A stretch of 32,805 bases of DNA from Clostridiales bacterium COT073_COT-073 (GCA_003858485.1 RQYD01000032.1:1-32805); one strand, 5' to 3'; counted from the first letter of the stretch, positions 1-8,223 are shown. Notes: a model not told the origin generated them from the letters alone. Translations and numbers: made by a program.

Positions 1-243
1 AAAGGGAAAAGTAGCTTAATGATATTCGATAGACATGCGAATTTAAAGTATAAGTATGGGAATCGAAATTTCTGGTGTCGAGGATATTATGTAGATACAG
101 TAGGAAAAAATGCGAAGAAAATACAGGAATACATAAGGAACCAGCTAGTAGAAGATAAGTTAAAAGATCAAATAAGTTTAAAGGAATATATGACCCGTTC
201 ACGGGTGAGCCGGAAAAAGGAAGCAAGAAGTAAACCGCTTTAG
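1..243 (+). CDS. tnpA: IS200-family transposase TnpA, C-terminal part, probable terminal frameshift
   Basis: The reading frame is open from base 1, so the gene begins upstream and only about 80 C-terminal residues are seen. The stretch MIFDRHANLKYKYGN followed by FWCRGYYVDTVGKN and IQEYIRNQ is characteristic of IS200/IS605 single-strand transposases (Y1 HUH family). The Tyr at 130-132 in QEYIRNQ is the expected nucleophile and is intact. The family usually ends KEY-x-DPFTGE. Here KEYM is followed by an unrelated basic tail, while DPFTGEPEKGSKK and a TAA stop lie in another frame from 192. One missing G after 192 would explain this. The catalytic residue precedes the lesion, so loss of activity is not certain. 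Confidence 0.8.
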   Translation, partial: KGKSSLMIFDRHANLKYKYGNRNFWCRGYYVDTVGKNAKKIQEYIRNQLVEDKLKDQISLKEYMTRSRVSRKKEARSKPL

Positions 244-327
244 CGGTAGCTGAAACAGTATGCGAGAGGCAGACCTCCAGTGCGCTTACAAGCGCAGCCA
301 GTAACAGCCCCTTACAGGGGCAGAGCA

Positions 328-352
328 AACCGCCGGCTGAGCCGGCGGTTTT
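328..352 (+). terminator. GC-rich hairpin with T-run at the IS right end
   Basis: A perfect 10-bp stem AACCGCCGGC/GCCGGCGGTT with a TGA loop is followed by a short T run. It can end transposase transcription and is probably also the subterminal hairpin recognised by TnpA. The stem is symmetric, so it may weakly terminate the operon arriving on the minus strand too. Confidence 0.65.
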
Positions 353-360
353 GATTGCCG

Positions 361-1620
361 TCAATTAGCGGGCATTTTTAATTCGACCGCATCATCACTG
401 GCTGCCCTGGGACTGATAACAGCTGCTGGTTCAGCAATATCAGAAGATTCGGTCAAGGGCAGGGCAGAAGCTGGTTGATAAAAAAGTATATTTGGCCGGG
501 AGAGGGAATCGGAAAAAATGCGATCTCGCTGGCCTTGATCTTCCTTAATGACCGGCAAAGGCATTTCTTTTTTTAAAGACATTAAATGATCTTCGGTTGG
601 CGGCAAAACCTGAATATTACCGGCGTGGGAAGTAATATATAATCTGGGATCGAGCTGATCGGTCAGCTCAAAGTAGCTGCTGACCGTACCATCAACAGTA
701 CTTAAATAAGTAGAAGGATTTTGACTTAAATAGGTTAAGATATCGCCGGTCAGGGTCGAAATATTCAGATTGTCAGGCAGTTTCCGGCCAAACAAATGAA
801 CTTTACCAACATTACTTTGAATATTACCGGCAGTTAAACTGTCATTAAAAACTACAGTGCTGTTACCAAAGCTGTTGATCACATAGAGGGTGTCAATTGA
901 CTGCTCAAAGTCTAAATAAGCATTTCCCAAATTGGAAATCAAGTCAAAAATCTCAACCGGTGCCTGAGTTAAAACAGAGCAGTTACCCAGATCTGTTTCG
1001 ACCGAAATTAATTTTTTAGGCTGGTTAATCACAAAGCTGATATTTCCCATGGAAGAAGTCAGAATATAACTGTCTGCATTTTCATAAAGCATATTTTGCT
1101 CAATATTCAGGCCCGAAGTAGTTAAGGCCAAAGTTTCCAGTTGCAGGTCTTTGGGCAGATGGATTTCGATCGATCCCCGGTAGATGCCATCTAAGTCAGC
1201 TGCTGAAAAAGGCAGGGAATTTTGCTTTTTGGCTGTTGTGGTCGCAATAATTTGAATTTCATCACGGATAAAAAAAGCTTTAAAATCAATATGGTACTCC
1301 GGTGCATGGGGATGACGATAATCATAGACCACTAAAATATCCTCTCGGTTTTCCTCGACAAAGGAAATGTTTTCGATGTCGACTGTTATCTTTAGCTTTT
1401 TAGAAACCGGAAAATTCATTTCCCGGTGTAAGGTTTTAATCCCTTTGGTAAATTTTAATTTGGGCAAAGTCAGACTGGTGCCGTAGATATCTGATTGCTG
1501 CCAGTAGTCATTCCAGCTTAAATTATTTTTGGCTAAAAAAATAAAGAAAAGGGTAAAGGCTAAAAGAATCAATCCGCAAAAAAAGGCAATAAAGAAAAGA
1601 AATAATCGATTAGTTTTCAT
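361..1620 (-). CDS. membrane-anchored DUF4097-like protein
   Basis: 419 residues. An N-terminal hydrophobic segment (about residues 5-30) anchors a long, beta-rich extracellular domain with recurring short blocks such as GNISF, LGNCSV, FGNSTV, VGKVHLFG and GDILTY, the pattern of DUF4097 (putative adhesin-like) right-handed beta repeats. The C-terminal 70 residues are Pro/Ala/Asp-rich and unordered. I chose the ATG at 1618-1620 because GGAGGG lies seven bases upstream; an in-frame TTG at 1635 would overlap that ribosome site. The start overlaps the end of the upstream gene by 11 bases, so the two are co-transcribed. The stop codon at 361-363 falls in the presumed IS terminus, so the native C-terminus may have been altered. 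Family assignment is by pattern only; function unknown. Confidence 0.65.
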   Translation of the reverse strand: MKTNRLFLFFIAFFCGLILLAFTLFFIFLAKNNLSWNDYWQQSDIYGTSLTLPKLKFTKGIKTLHREMNFPVSKKLKITVDIENISFVEENREDILVVYDYRHPHAPEYHIDFKAFFIRDEIQIIATTTAKKQNSLPFSAADLDGIYRGSIEIHLPKDLQLETLALTTSGLNIEQNMLYENADSYILTSSMGNISFVINQPKKLISVETDLGNCSVLTQAPVEIFDLISNLGNAYLDFEQSIDTLYVINSFGNSTVVFNDSLTAGNIQSNVGKVHLFGRKLPDNLNISTLTGDILTYLSQNPSTYLSTVDGTVSSYFELTDQLDPRLYITSHAGNIQVLPPTEDHLMSLKKEMPLPVIKEDQGQRDRIFSDSLSRPNILFYQPASALPLTESSDIAEPAAVISPRAASDDAVELKMPAN

Positions 1621-1969
1621 CCATCGGCCCTCCAATCCATTTGAGAGTCCATTGACAATATTTTTTGGTGATACTTAAAAAGAAGGGAACAAATTTGCTC
1701 ATGAAAGCTAAAAGCAAACCACCGGTACCAATAAAAAAACTGGAATAAGCAAATAACAAAAGGGCATGCTCATAAAATCCATTAGGAATTAAATTGATCC
1801 GGAAAGCCGCCAGATAGCTGAAAATTAAAAATAAGCCACTTAAAACACCGGAAATGCCAAAAAAAACCAGCACAAAAGCACTGACCCAAATCAGTAAGAA
1901 GGGCAGGAGCAGCAATAAATTTAACAGAATAGCTAAAAATAAATGACTGAATTTTATGCTTGTTTTCAT
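1610..1969 (-). CDS. small integral membrane protein, DUF1700-like, no HAAS domain
   Basis: 119 residues, almost entirely hydrophobic, with about four predicted transmembrane segments (roughly residues 10-35, 37-58, 65-88 and 88-100) and a short charged tail. Genes of this kind usually pair with DUF4097 proteins, often behind a PadR-type regulator, and carry an N-terminal HAAS domain; neither is seen here. The ATG follows an excellent AAAGGAG site six bases upstream. The downstream DUF4097-like gene overlaps by 11 bases, so translation is coupled. The name is by context and hydropathy, not by any diagnostic motif. Confidence 0.55.
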   Translation of the reverse strand: MKTSIKFSHLFLAILLNLLLLLPFLLIWVSAFVLVFFGISGVLSGLFLIFSYLAAFRINLIPNGFYEHALLLFAYSSFFIGTGGLLLAFMSKFVPFFLSITKKYCQWTLKWIGGPMDEN

Positions 1970-2410
1970 GGTTTCTCCTTTAATGGATTGGCTGGAAATT
2001 TAGAGTTACTTACTTTTAATAATCCGCTCAAACCTCAAAGTGTCTTGCAGGACTTTTAACGATGTCAGCTTCAAACCGGAATATTTCTGTTTAAGCAATG
2101 AATGGTTGACCTTTCAGCCGGCTGGTAAAAATAAGCAAAAAAGCTCAATTTAATTTTAGCAAAAACCCTTTAGAATCTAAAGAGAACAGCCTTAAAAATT
2201 GATTAATTTTTAAATAAATTTTAAACAGCCAGAATCAGAAGCGGTCACGGCAACAGAGATCACAGATGCAGTTATAACTGTAAATAAAGGCTTGCCGGCA
2301 TTAAAAAAGCGGAAGCAGCTGAGTTAAGAAATTAACCTAATTTTTATAGAAATAAAGAAATGAGTATGATATACTAAATAAGCAATAAAAACCGAGCAAG
2401 AAAGGATATT
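1970..2410. other. divergent intergenic region with two inverted repeats
   Basis: 441 bases separate the minus-strand membrane operon from the plus-strand ccdA operon, so promoters for both should lie here. I find no open frame worth calling. Two perfect inverted repeats stand close together: CTTTAGA-A-TCTAAAG at 2168-2182, and TTAAAAATT with AATTTTTAA at 2192-2213. They could be operators or AT-rich hairpins. A promoter for the plus operon is visible at its right edge; none is convincing on the minus strand. Confidence 0.4.
2347..2375 (+). promoter_or_regulatory. putative sigma-A promoter of the ccdA operon
   Basis: TAGAAA (4 of 6 to TTGACA) and TATACT (5 of 6 to TATAAT) are 17 bases apart and end 35 bases before the ccdA start codon. 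A reasonable but unproven promoter. Confidence 0.45.
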
Positions 2411-3127
2411 ATGAATCAAGCAATCAGTATTGGAGCTGTATTTATCGGAGGCTTGCTTTCTTTTTTCTCTCCTTGTATTTTGCCGGTCCTGCCGGTTTAT
2501 ATCGGCATTTTATCGGATGAGGACAAAAAAGGTAAAGAATTTAAGATTGGCTCCTTGCGAATACAGACCATCAAATTAATAAAAACGATATTATTTGTAT
2601 TGGGAATTTCAGTGGCTTTTTTGATTTTGGGATTTGGTACCAGCTTTTTGGGACAGCTTCTTCAGGGAAAATACTTTTATCCGGTCGTGGGCGGGATTGT
2701 AATTTTACTGGGCTTACATCAAACCGGTCTGCTGAAATTGAGTTTTTTGGAAAGAGAAAAAAAGTTGAGTGTTAAAAGCACACCAAGAAATCAATATATT
2801 TCCGCCTTTTTACTGGGACTGCTGTTTAGTTTCGGCTGGACACCCTGCATTGGTCCGATCATGTTTTCGGTATCAGCATTAGCGGCCAGCGGCGAGCAAG
2901 GCATGTATGCGGTTTCTTTAATTATGATCTATGCAGCTGGGCTAATGATCCCATTTTTTCTGATTTCCGTGTTTTCTGATGTGCTTCTGACTAAATTGAG
3001 TGGTACCAGAAAGCATTTACCCTTATTAAAAAGGGCTGGTGGGGTTTTGATCATTTTTATGGGAATTTTGCTGATGAGCAATGGCTTAAATGTAATTACC
3101 GCCACTGTCCAAAGGTGGTTTCAGTAA
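2411..3127 (+). CDS. ccdA: cytochrome c biogenesis / thiol-disulfide interchange protein CcdA
   Basis: 238 residues, the usual CcdA length, with six predicted transmembrane segments. CcdA passes electrons from cytoplasmic thioredoxin across the membrane to extracytoplasmic thioredoxin-like proteins. The two redox cysteines are in their family contexts: FSPCILPVLP (Cys22) in the first helix and GWTPCIGP (Cys146) in the fourth. The AAAGGA site lies five bases before the ATG. The next gene encodes a TlpA/ResA-like lipoprotein, the expected electron acceptor. No cytochrome c genes are present, so reduction of wall or lipoprotein substrates is more likely than cytochrome maturation here. Confidence 0.9.
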   Translation: MNQAISIGAVFIGGLLSFFSPCILPVLPVYIGILSDEDKKGKEFKIGSLRIQTIKLIKTILFVLGISVAFLILGFGTSFLGQLLQGKYFYPVVGGIVILLGLHQTGLLKLSFLEREKKLSVKSTPRNQYISAFLLGLLFSFGWTPCIGPIMFSVSALAASGEQGMYAVSLIMIYAAGLMIPFFLISVFSDVLLTKLSGTRKHLPLLKRAGGVLIIFMGILLMSNGLNVITATVQRWFQ

Positions 3128-3275
3128 AAAGGCTCTCAGAAATTTGTAGAATTAAGGAGCCAGGCGGATAAGTATATTGGGCCGGATCTGCCTGTTTCAA
3201 AATTTGGAGCGGGATAGAGCCAAAAAAGACTGTGGAAAAGTTGAAGTATTAATTAAGACAAAGAGAGGAATATTT

Positions 3276-3872
3276 ATGAAAAATAAAATCAAATATGTAG
3301 CATTATTAATGTTTATCATTATTTTCAGTGGATGCAGCATGACCGGTCAAACTGACAACCCACCGGCAGCTGATGGTCAACAAAATACGACTTCAACCGG
3401 GGAGAAGAAAGAGCAGACTGAAAAAAGTGAAAGTGAGCAAAAAAATAAAGGTGTGGCTGCACCAACTTTTACTTTAAAGGATATGAACGGAAATGAAGTG
3501 GCCCTGGCAGATCTGCAGGGCAAAAAGGTATATTTGAAATTTTGGGCTTCCTGGTGCCATTTTTGTACCCAGGGAATGCCGGATCTAGCCGAGCTTGTCG
3601 ATCAGGACAATGATTTTGAGATTTATACAATTGTTGCTCCGGGGTACAATCGTGAATATTCGGAAGAAGAATTCAAAACCTGGTATGAGCAGCAGGGTTA
3701 CTCTGAAAACATTAAAGTTTTGTTTGATCAGGATGGCACAACAATGCGGGCTTATGGTATCAGTGGTTATCCAACCAATGCTTTTATCGGCAGTGATGGA
3801 ATTTTAGTTTCTAAATTACCGGGTAGTGCCCCAAATGAAGATATCAAAGAAAGAATGGGAAAAATTCAGTAG
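3276..3872 (+). CDS. thioredoxin-like (TlpA/ResA-type) lipoprotein
   Basis: 198 residues from the chosen start. The signal peptide ends in the lipobox FSGC (Cys20), followed by a Gln/Thr/Lys-rich linker to about residue 65, then a thioredoxin fold with the active site WCHFC (Cys94, Cys97) and the cis-proline loop GYPTNAF (Pro166). It is therefore an extracytoplasmic thiol-disulfide oxidoreductase, and CcdA just upstream is the likely reductant. A longer frame begins at 3177, but only the ATG at 3276 has a proper site (AGAGAGGA) and opens directly with a lipoprotein signal. It could reduce cytochrome, sulfoxide-repair or cell-wall protein substrates; sequence does not decide. Confidence 0.85.
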   Translation: MKNKIKYVALLMFIIIFSGCSMTGQTDNPPAADGQQNTTSTGEKKEQTEKSESEQKNKGVAAPTFTLKDMNGNEVALADLQGKKVYLKFWASWCHFCTQGMPDLAELVDQDNDFEIYTIVAPGYNREYSEEEFKTWYEQQGYSENIKVLFDQDGTTMRAYGISGYPTNAFIGSDGILVSKLPGSAPNEDIKERMGKIQ

Positions 3873-3972
3873 TCTTGATATCAGATTAATGCAGGCAGTT
3901 ATGCAAAAAATCGACGGGGAATATGAGAATACTCGTTTAAAATGGTGATCTTTTGATGTAAGGGAGGACAAT

Positions 3973-5088
3973 ATGAAAGGAAATTATAAAAGTGCGGCGG
4001 TGATTATGCTTTTGCTGATTGGTTTGGTCAGCTGTGGCCCAATGGAGAAGCCTCATTCAGGCAGTACCCTTCCAAAACAGGAACAGCGGATTCCGGAGAA
4101 AAATAATATTCCGCCAGTTGAACAGTCCAAGCCAGAAGTTAAAAGCGAAGAAACAAAAGCCGATCCTGCCCCAAATCAAGAAAAACAGGAAAATCAGGCA
4201 AAGCCGAAGGAGCAAACAGCAGCTGTGGAAGAACCCGCAACTGAATCTGATCCTAATACAAATCAGCCGGAAAACAGTGACATTCAGGCATCAAAGCCGG
4301 AAGAAGCCGGCACTACCGGTCCGGTGAGCAACACTCCGCCGGAAATTGTTCATCAATTCAGTAGTCAGGCGGAATATAATCCGGATATTGATATTGATGC
4401 TTTAAGTCAGGAGCCGCAGTCCTGGGGCTTTAAGAGAAACAAAGAGCATCAGCCGGTAACTGCTTATTATAAAGCAGATTTGCCTAAATATGGCACCTAT
4501 TATCTGGGTAATACCGAAGAAAAAGTAGTTTACCTGACTTTTGATGAAGGTTATGAAAATGGATTTAGTCCGGCAATTTTAGATACTTTAAAAGAAAAAG
4601 AAATTAAGGCAGCTTTTTTTATTACCGGCTCCTATTTAAAACATAATCCCGAGCTGGTCAAACGCATGCGGGCAGAAGGACATGTGGTTGGCAATCATTC
4701 ACAGACACATCCTGATTTTACAACCAAGACTGATGAACAGGTGATGGAAGAAGTTGCGCAGGTTGGAGATCGATTTAAGGAGCTGACCGGCACAGAAATT
4801 GATCCGTTTTTCCGCTTTCCCAGTGGAAGATACACCGAAAGAGATCTGTATATTATCCGTAAAATGGGCTATCGCAATGTCTTTTGGAGTATGGCCTATA
4901 AAGACTGGGAAGTTGACAATCAACCAGGCAAAGAATATGCCTTAAATCATGTGATGGAAAATTATCATCCTGGAGCAGTAATCCTTTTGCATGCTGTCAG
5001 CAGCTCCAATACCGAAGCACTGGCTGAGATCATCAGCGGTCTGGATGAAGCCGGTTACCGTTTTGGCAGTTTATATGAGCTGGAATAA
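3973..5088 (+). CDS. polysaccharide deacetylase lipoprotein, PdaA-like
   Basis: 371 residues. The lipobox LVSC (Cys21) is followed by a 110-residue Pro/Glu/Gln/Lys-rich linker and a NodB-type deacetylase domain from about residue 150. Motifs: TFDEGYENG (Asp191 as catalytic base), NHSQTHP (His242 and His246, metal ligands), RFPSGR (Arg281) and LLHAVS (His340). The ENG and NVFWSMAYKDW stretches point to PdaA, the N-acetylmuramic acid deacetylase that makes muramic delta-lactam in spore cortex, rather than PgdA. The usual second Asp of TFDD, a metal ligand, is Glu192; I recall this in clostridial relatives but cannot verify it. AAGGGAGGA precedes the ATG. Position after ccdA and the redoxin suggests one envelope operon. 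A role in sporulation is unproven. Confidence 0.85.
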   Translation: MKGNYKSAAVIMLLLIGLVSCGPMEKPHSGSTLPKQEQRIPEKNNIPPVEQSKPEVKSEETKADPAPNQEKQENQAKPKEQTAAVEEPATESDPNTNQPENSDIQASKPEEAGTTGPVSNTPPEIVHQFSSQAEYNPDIDIDALSQEPQSWGFKRNKEHQPVTAYYKADLPKYGTYYLGNTEEKVVYLTFDEGYENGFSPAILDTLKEKEIKAAFFITGSYLKHNPELVKRMRAEGHVVGNHSQTHPDFTTKTDEQVMEEVAQVGDRFKELTGTEIDPFFRFPSGRYTERDLYIIRKMGYRNVFWSMAYKDWEVDNQPGKEYALNHVMENYHPGAVILLHAVSSSNTEALAEIISGLDEAGYRFGSLYELE

Positions 5089-5090
5089 TT

Positions 5091-5216
5091 ATGGAAGACC
5101 GGAAGATAAGATTACCCAAGCCGGCTTACTATTTAAGAGCAATCGATGATTTATGCCGATAAAAGCCCAAGATTTATCCTAAAGATTTGCAGAAATTATT
5201 AATGGAAACCGAGTAA
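5091..5216 (+). pseudogene. possible short ORF with an in-frame stop
   Basis: Two bases after the deacetylase stop, an ATG opens a 41-codon frame interrupted by TAA at 5160-5162. The two halves, ending YYLRAIDDLCR and continuing KPKIYPKDLQKLL, look like ordinary helical protein, suggesting a decayed or nonsense-mutated small gene. I do not recognise a family. It may be chance. Confidence 0.25.
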
Positions 5217-5230
5217 AGTAAGTGGCACAC

Positions 5231-5270
5231 AAAAGACACAAAATTTTAAACAGATTTTGTGTCTTTTTTT
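5231..5270 (+). terminator. intrinsic terminator after the pdaA-like gene
   Basis: A perfect 14-bp stem (5231-5244 with 5254-5267, core GACACAAAAT/ATTTTGTGTC) with a nine-base loop runs into a T-rich tail. It ends the ccdA-redoxin-deacetylase unit. Confidence 0.9.
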
Positions 5271-5301
5271 ATGTTTTTATCCCCAAAATTCCAAAAAGAG
5301 A

Positions 5302-5330
5302 TTGCGAATTCACGAAAAAAAGGGTATAAT
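5302..5330 (+). promoter_or_regulatory. sigma-A promoter of the yjjI-like gene
   Basis: TTGCGA and a perfect TATAAT are separated by 17 bases, about 100 bases upstream of the start codon and just after the previous terminator. I see no clear regulator box in the leader. Confidence 0.75.
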
Positions 5331-5434
5331 AAGATGTTAGAAAATGCACTTTTACAGAAGGTACAGAAGTATGTTTTCTGACAAAGAAAAAAATAAAATA
5401 TAAAAAATAAAAAGAGATGGAAAAGAGGTGTCTC

Positions 5435-6970
5435 ATGCTAGCAACAAAAGAAGATATTTTACAAATTGCCACCAGTAAGACCCTGACTTATCAGCAAAAG
5501 CTGTTTAGTTTAGCCAATGCAGCTGAGCGGATGATTTCACCGGTTGAGCTCTTAGGTTATACCGAAGAAGAATGGGAATATATTCAAAACCAAATGATTT
5601 GCGACTTAAACGAAGGATATGCGATTTATCGTCCCCGTTATATTTTGCCGGATTATTCCGTTTATATTAAAAATGGCTGTAAGTTCTTGGAATTGCCGGC
5701 ACCTCAGGATTTGGAGGAATGTTTGGATGGTCTGTTGATTTTGTATTCGCATGTTCCGTCCATTACTTCATTTCCGGTTTTTATCGGTCATTTAGACCGT
5801 TTATTGGAGCCATTTATTACCGATGAAGAAGCTGACTTTAAAAAAATCAAGCGCTTCCTTAATCATATTGATAAGACGATTACCGATTCCTTTTGTCATG
5901 CCGATATCGGCCCATATGAAACCAGGGCAGGTAAATTAATTTTAAGAGCAGTGATTGAGCTGGAGAACCCAACTCCGAATATGAGTATTAAATATGATAA
6001 AAATAAGACTTCGAGGGAATTTGCCGAATTGGCGGCCAAAGCTTGCTTATTGGTATCCAAGCCCTCATTTGCCAATGATCTTTATTATACCAAGGATTTA
6101 GGCGAATATGCCATGGCCAGCTGCTATAATGCCCTGCCAATGGCCGGCGGAGCCTATACATTAACTCGGCTGCGCCTTGGTACCATTGCCAAAGCGGCGA
6201 CTTCAACTGACGATATGGTCGAAAACTGGATGCCGAAAGTGGCTAAGCTGGCCTTGTCGACTATGGATAAAAGACATCGTTTTCTGGTCGAAAAATCCAA
6301 TTATTTTGAAACCAGCTTTTTAGTTAAAGAGGGCTTTATTCATGCCCATAATTTTACATCCATGCTGGCCATTGTCGGGCTGGCTGATGCGGTCAATCAT
6401 TTGCTACGGCTGGAAGGAAGTGAAGAGACCTTTGGCATGTCAAAGCGTGGAGATGAAATTGCCACCCGCATTTTAGATCAGTTGGAGGCGACCAATGCTG
6501 CTCATACCGGTGTTTATGTGCAAAGAACCAATAATCACTATTTGCTGCATGCTCAGGTTGGTGCCAGCTTGCATGAGGAAGATAAGGACAACACACCGGC
6601 TCACCGGATTCGGGTGGGAGAAGAACCGGCACTGCTTGAGCATTTAAAGCAATCAGCCCCATTCCACCGCTATTTTCCATCCGGCACCGGCGATTTATTT
6701 GCTTTTGATCAAACTTATGTCGACCATTTGGATGCCATTGTTGATATCGTCGATGGTGCTTTTGCCCTCAATTATCGTTATATTACTACCTATTTAAAAA
6801 ATACCGACTTAATTCGGGTCACCGGTTATTTGGTGAAAAAAAGTGAAGTGGCAAAAGCCAGAGCTGACCAGGCCGTGCTGCGTGATACTACCTGGTTTGG
6901 CTCGGGAACGGACTTAAATGCCCATGTCTTTGACCGCAGTCTGCGCGAACAGGAAGAAATTTTACTTTAA
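5435..6970 (+). CDS. yjjI: YjjI-family glycyl radical enzyme
   Basis: 511 residues, close to E. coli YjjI as I recall it. The C-terminal glycyl radical loop reads IRVTGYLV (Gly464), and the mid-protein thiyl cysteine lies in ASCYNALPMAGGAYTL (Cys230), a single Cys as in YjjI rather than the Cys-Cys of pyruvate formate-lyase. Such enzymes are oxygen-sensitive and work in the cytoplasm after activation by a radical-SAM partner, which is the next gene. The substrate of YjjI is not known to me. I chose the ATG at 5435 because AGAGGTG lies four bases upstream; an in-frame ATG at 5417 has only a weak site. The nucleoside-type importer downstream suggests a link to nucleoside or pentose breakdown (inference). 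Confidence 0.85.
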   Translation: MLATKEDILQIATSKTLTYQQKLFSLANAAERMISPVELLGYTEEEWEYIQNQMICDLNEGYAIYRPRYILPDYSVYIKNGCKFLELPAPQDLEECLDGLLILYSHVPSITSFPVFIGHLDRLLEPFITDEEADFKKIKRFLNHIDKTITDSFCHADIGPYETRAGKLILRAVIELENPTPNMSIKYDKNKTSREFAELAAKACLLVSKPSFANDLYYTKDLGEYAMASCYNALPMAGGAYTLTRLRLGTIAKAATSTDDMVENWMPKVAKLALSTMDKRHRFLVEKSNYFETSFLVKEGFIHAHNFTSMLAIVGLADAVNHLLRLEGSEETFGMSKRGDEIATRILDQLEATNAAHTGVYVQRTNNHYLLHAQVGASLHEEDKDNTPAHRIRVGEEPALLEHLKQSAPFHRYFPSGTGDLFAFDQTYVDHLDAIVDIVDGAFALNYRYITTYLKNTDLIRVTGYLVKKSEVAKARADQAVLRDTTWFGSGTDLNAHVFDRSLREQEEILL

Positions 6971-7067
6971 ACAGACAGATCTGTTGTGATGGCATCAAAA
7001 ATTGGAAACGAGAGCCAGAAAGCTGTACCAGGGCACTGCTTCTGTAGTGGCAAATTGGCTGGAAACG

Positions 7068-7128
7068 AAAACCACTTTTTCAAGATAGGCTGATTTTTAG
7101 CGGTTAAGCTGAAAAAGTGGTTTTTTTT
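7068..7128 (+). terminator. intrinsic terminator or attenuator between yjjI and yjjW
   Basis: A 15-bp perfect stem (7068-7082 with 7110-7124, core ACCACTTTTTCA/TGAAAAAGTGGT) encloses a 27-base loop and runs into eight T residues. It lies between the enzyme and its activase, so it may partly terminate and give less activase than enzyme. A second inverted repeat, CATTTG/CAAATG, follows at about 7174-7200 without a T-run. Confidence 0.8.
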
Positions 7129-7249
7129 ATGAAAAAGAAAATGCAGATGCATATAGGTCGGGACAGGCTTTGTCATTTGGCCGGGTTGTCCGTCAAATGG
7201 TCTATGGAAAATGGCTGTGAGCAGAGCATTTGCTTTGGAGGAGTAATGA

Positions 7250-8149
7250 ATGTCCAATTTATCTGATATTTACTTACCGGTGCAGCGGATTATACCATTT
7301 TCCAATGTCGAGGGGATTGGCAACCGAACCAGTATTTTTTTACAAGGTTGTAATCTGAACTGTTTATACTGCCATAATCCGGAAACGATTGCCATGGTTT
7401 CGACGACTGCCCGGCTTTATTCGCTGGCTCAACTGATTGAGGAGATTAAGGCATCAATGCCCTTTATCCGGGGGATTACAGTTTCCGGAGGCGAGCCGAC
7501 TATCTATGCCCGAGAGCTGACACTCTTATTCAGGGAAGTGAAAAAACTGGGCCTTAGCTGTTATCTGGACAGTAATGGTTTTTTTCCATATGATGCGATC
7601 ATCGATCTGATTGAAGAAACTGATAAATTTTTATTTGATATTAAAGGCAGCGGCCAGGGCCTGAAAGAACTTTGCTTTTCCGGAAAATATTTAAAAACAA
7701 AAGCAGCCGACCAATCACCGCAGTTGGTGGTGCAAACAGAGGGAAAAGATCTGGCAGCAGAGCCTTTGCCTTTGAGCAGACAATCATTTGCTCAGTCCTC
7801 AAACCCAGCCGGACAACGGCTGGAAGGCCAGACATTGGTCGGCAGTGAGTCGGCCGAGATGCTGGGCCGTAACTTTCAGAATTTGCGGAAATTGCTGGCT
7901 TTGGGAAAAATTGAAGAAGTACGGCTGGTCCATATCAAAGGCTATTATGATGAACAAGCAACGGTTCGCCAGATCGCCAGCTGCTTGCAGGACTATCCGG
8001 AAGTTTTATTTAAATTGATCAGGGTTCATGCCAAAGGTTCCAGAGGAGCGAAGGATATAGCGGCGCATTTGCCCAAGCGGGAAGAAACGGAGCAGTTGGC
8101 GGCTTATGCCCGGCAGCAGGGCCTGATCAGGCAAGTGGTCATTTTGTAG
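7250..8149 (+). CDS. yjjW: YjjW-type glycyl radical enzyme activase (radical SAM)
   Basis: 299 residues. The radical-SAM cluster motif CX3CX2C is CNLNCLYC (Cys34, Cys38, Cys41), followed by HNPE typical of activases and by VSGGEPT, the SAM-binding GGE motif. DSNGFF and FDIKG are also family-like. It should cleave S-adenosylmethionine and abstract the Gly464 hydrogen of the YjjI-like enzyme upstream. GGAGGAG lies six bases before the ATG. The extra two-cluster ferredoxin-like insert seen in many activases after the CX3CX2C motif is absent. Instead there is an unusual insert of about 50 residues (roughly 150-200), Gln/Ser/Ala-rich and low-complexity, before NFQNLRKLL. Confidence 0.85.
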   Translation: MSNLSDIYLPVQRIIPFSNVEGIGNRTSIFLQGCNLNCLYCHNPETIAMVSTTARLYSLAQLIEEIKASMPFIRGITVSGGEPTIYARELTLLFREVKKLGLSCYLDSNGFFPYDAIIDLIEETDKFLFDIKGSGQGLKELCFSGKYLKTKAADQSPQLVVQTEGKDLAAEPLPLSRQSFAQSSNPAGQRLEGQTLVGSESAEMLGRNFQNLRKLLALGKIEEVRLVHIKGYYDEQATVRQIASCLQDYPEVLFKLIRVHAKGSRGAKDIAAHLPKREETEQLAAYARQQGLIRQVVIL

Positions 8150-8223
8150 AAATTAAAATCAGGAAGCAACGGACCTCCTTTGAAGACAGAGGCAGCCAAA
8201 GAAGAGGCTGGGCGATCGCAAGA

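Larger units (their letters stand above)
1..364 (+). mobile_element. IS200/IS605-type insertion sequence, right-hand part
   Basis: The window opens inside a TnpA-type transposase and continues into a 120-base non-coding tail rich in hairpins, as expected of the right end of an IS200/IS605 element, which has subterminal hairpins instead of inverted repeats. Visible stems are ACCGCT/AGCGGT just at the gene end, TGCGCTT/AAGCGCA at 281-296, GCCCCT/AGGGGC at 307-321 and the strong AACCGCCGGC/GCCGGCGGTT at 328-350. A TCAA tetranucleotide at 361-364, about ten bases after the last hairpin, fits the right cleavage site known for IS608, so I place the boundary there by inference. The left end is outside the window. 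No tnpB is visible. Confidence 0.7.

Noticed and set aside
3177-3275. Longer N-terminus for the redoxin lipoprotein
   Set aside because: It would bury the lipoprotein signal peptide 33 residues in; the ATG at 3276 has the ribosome site.
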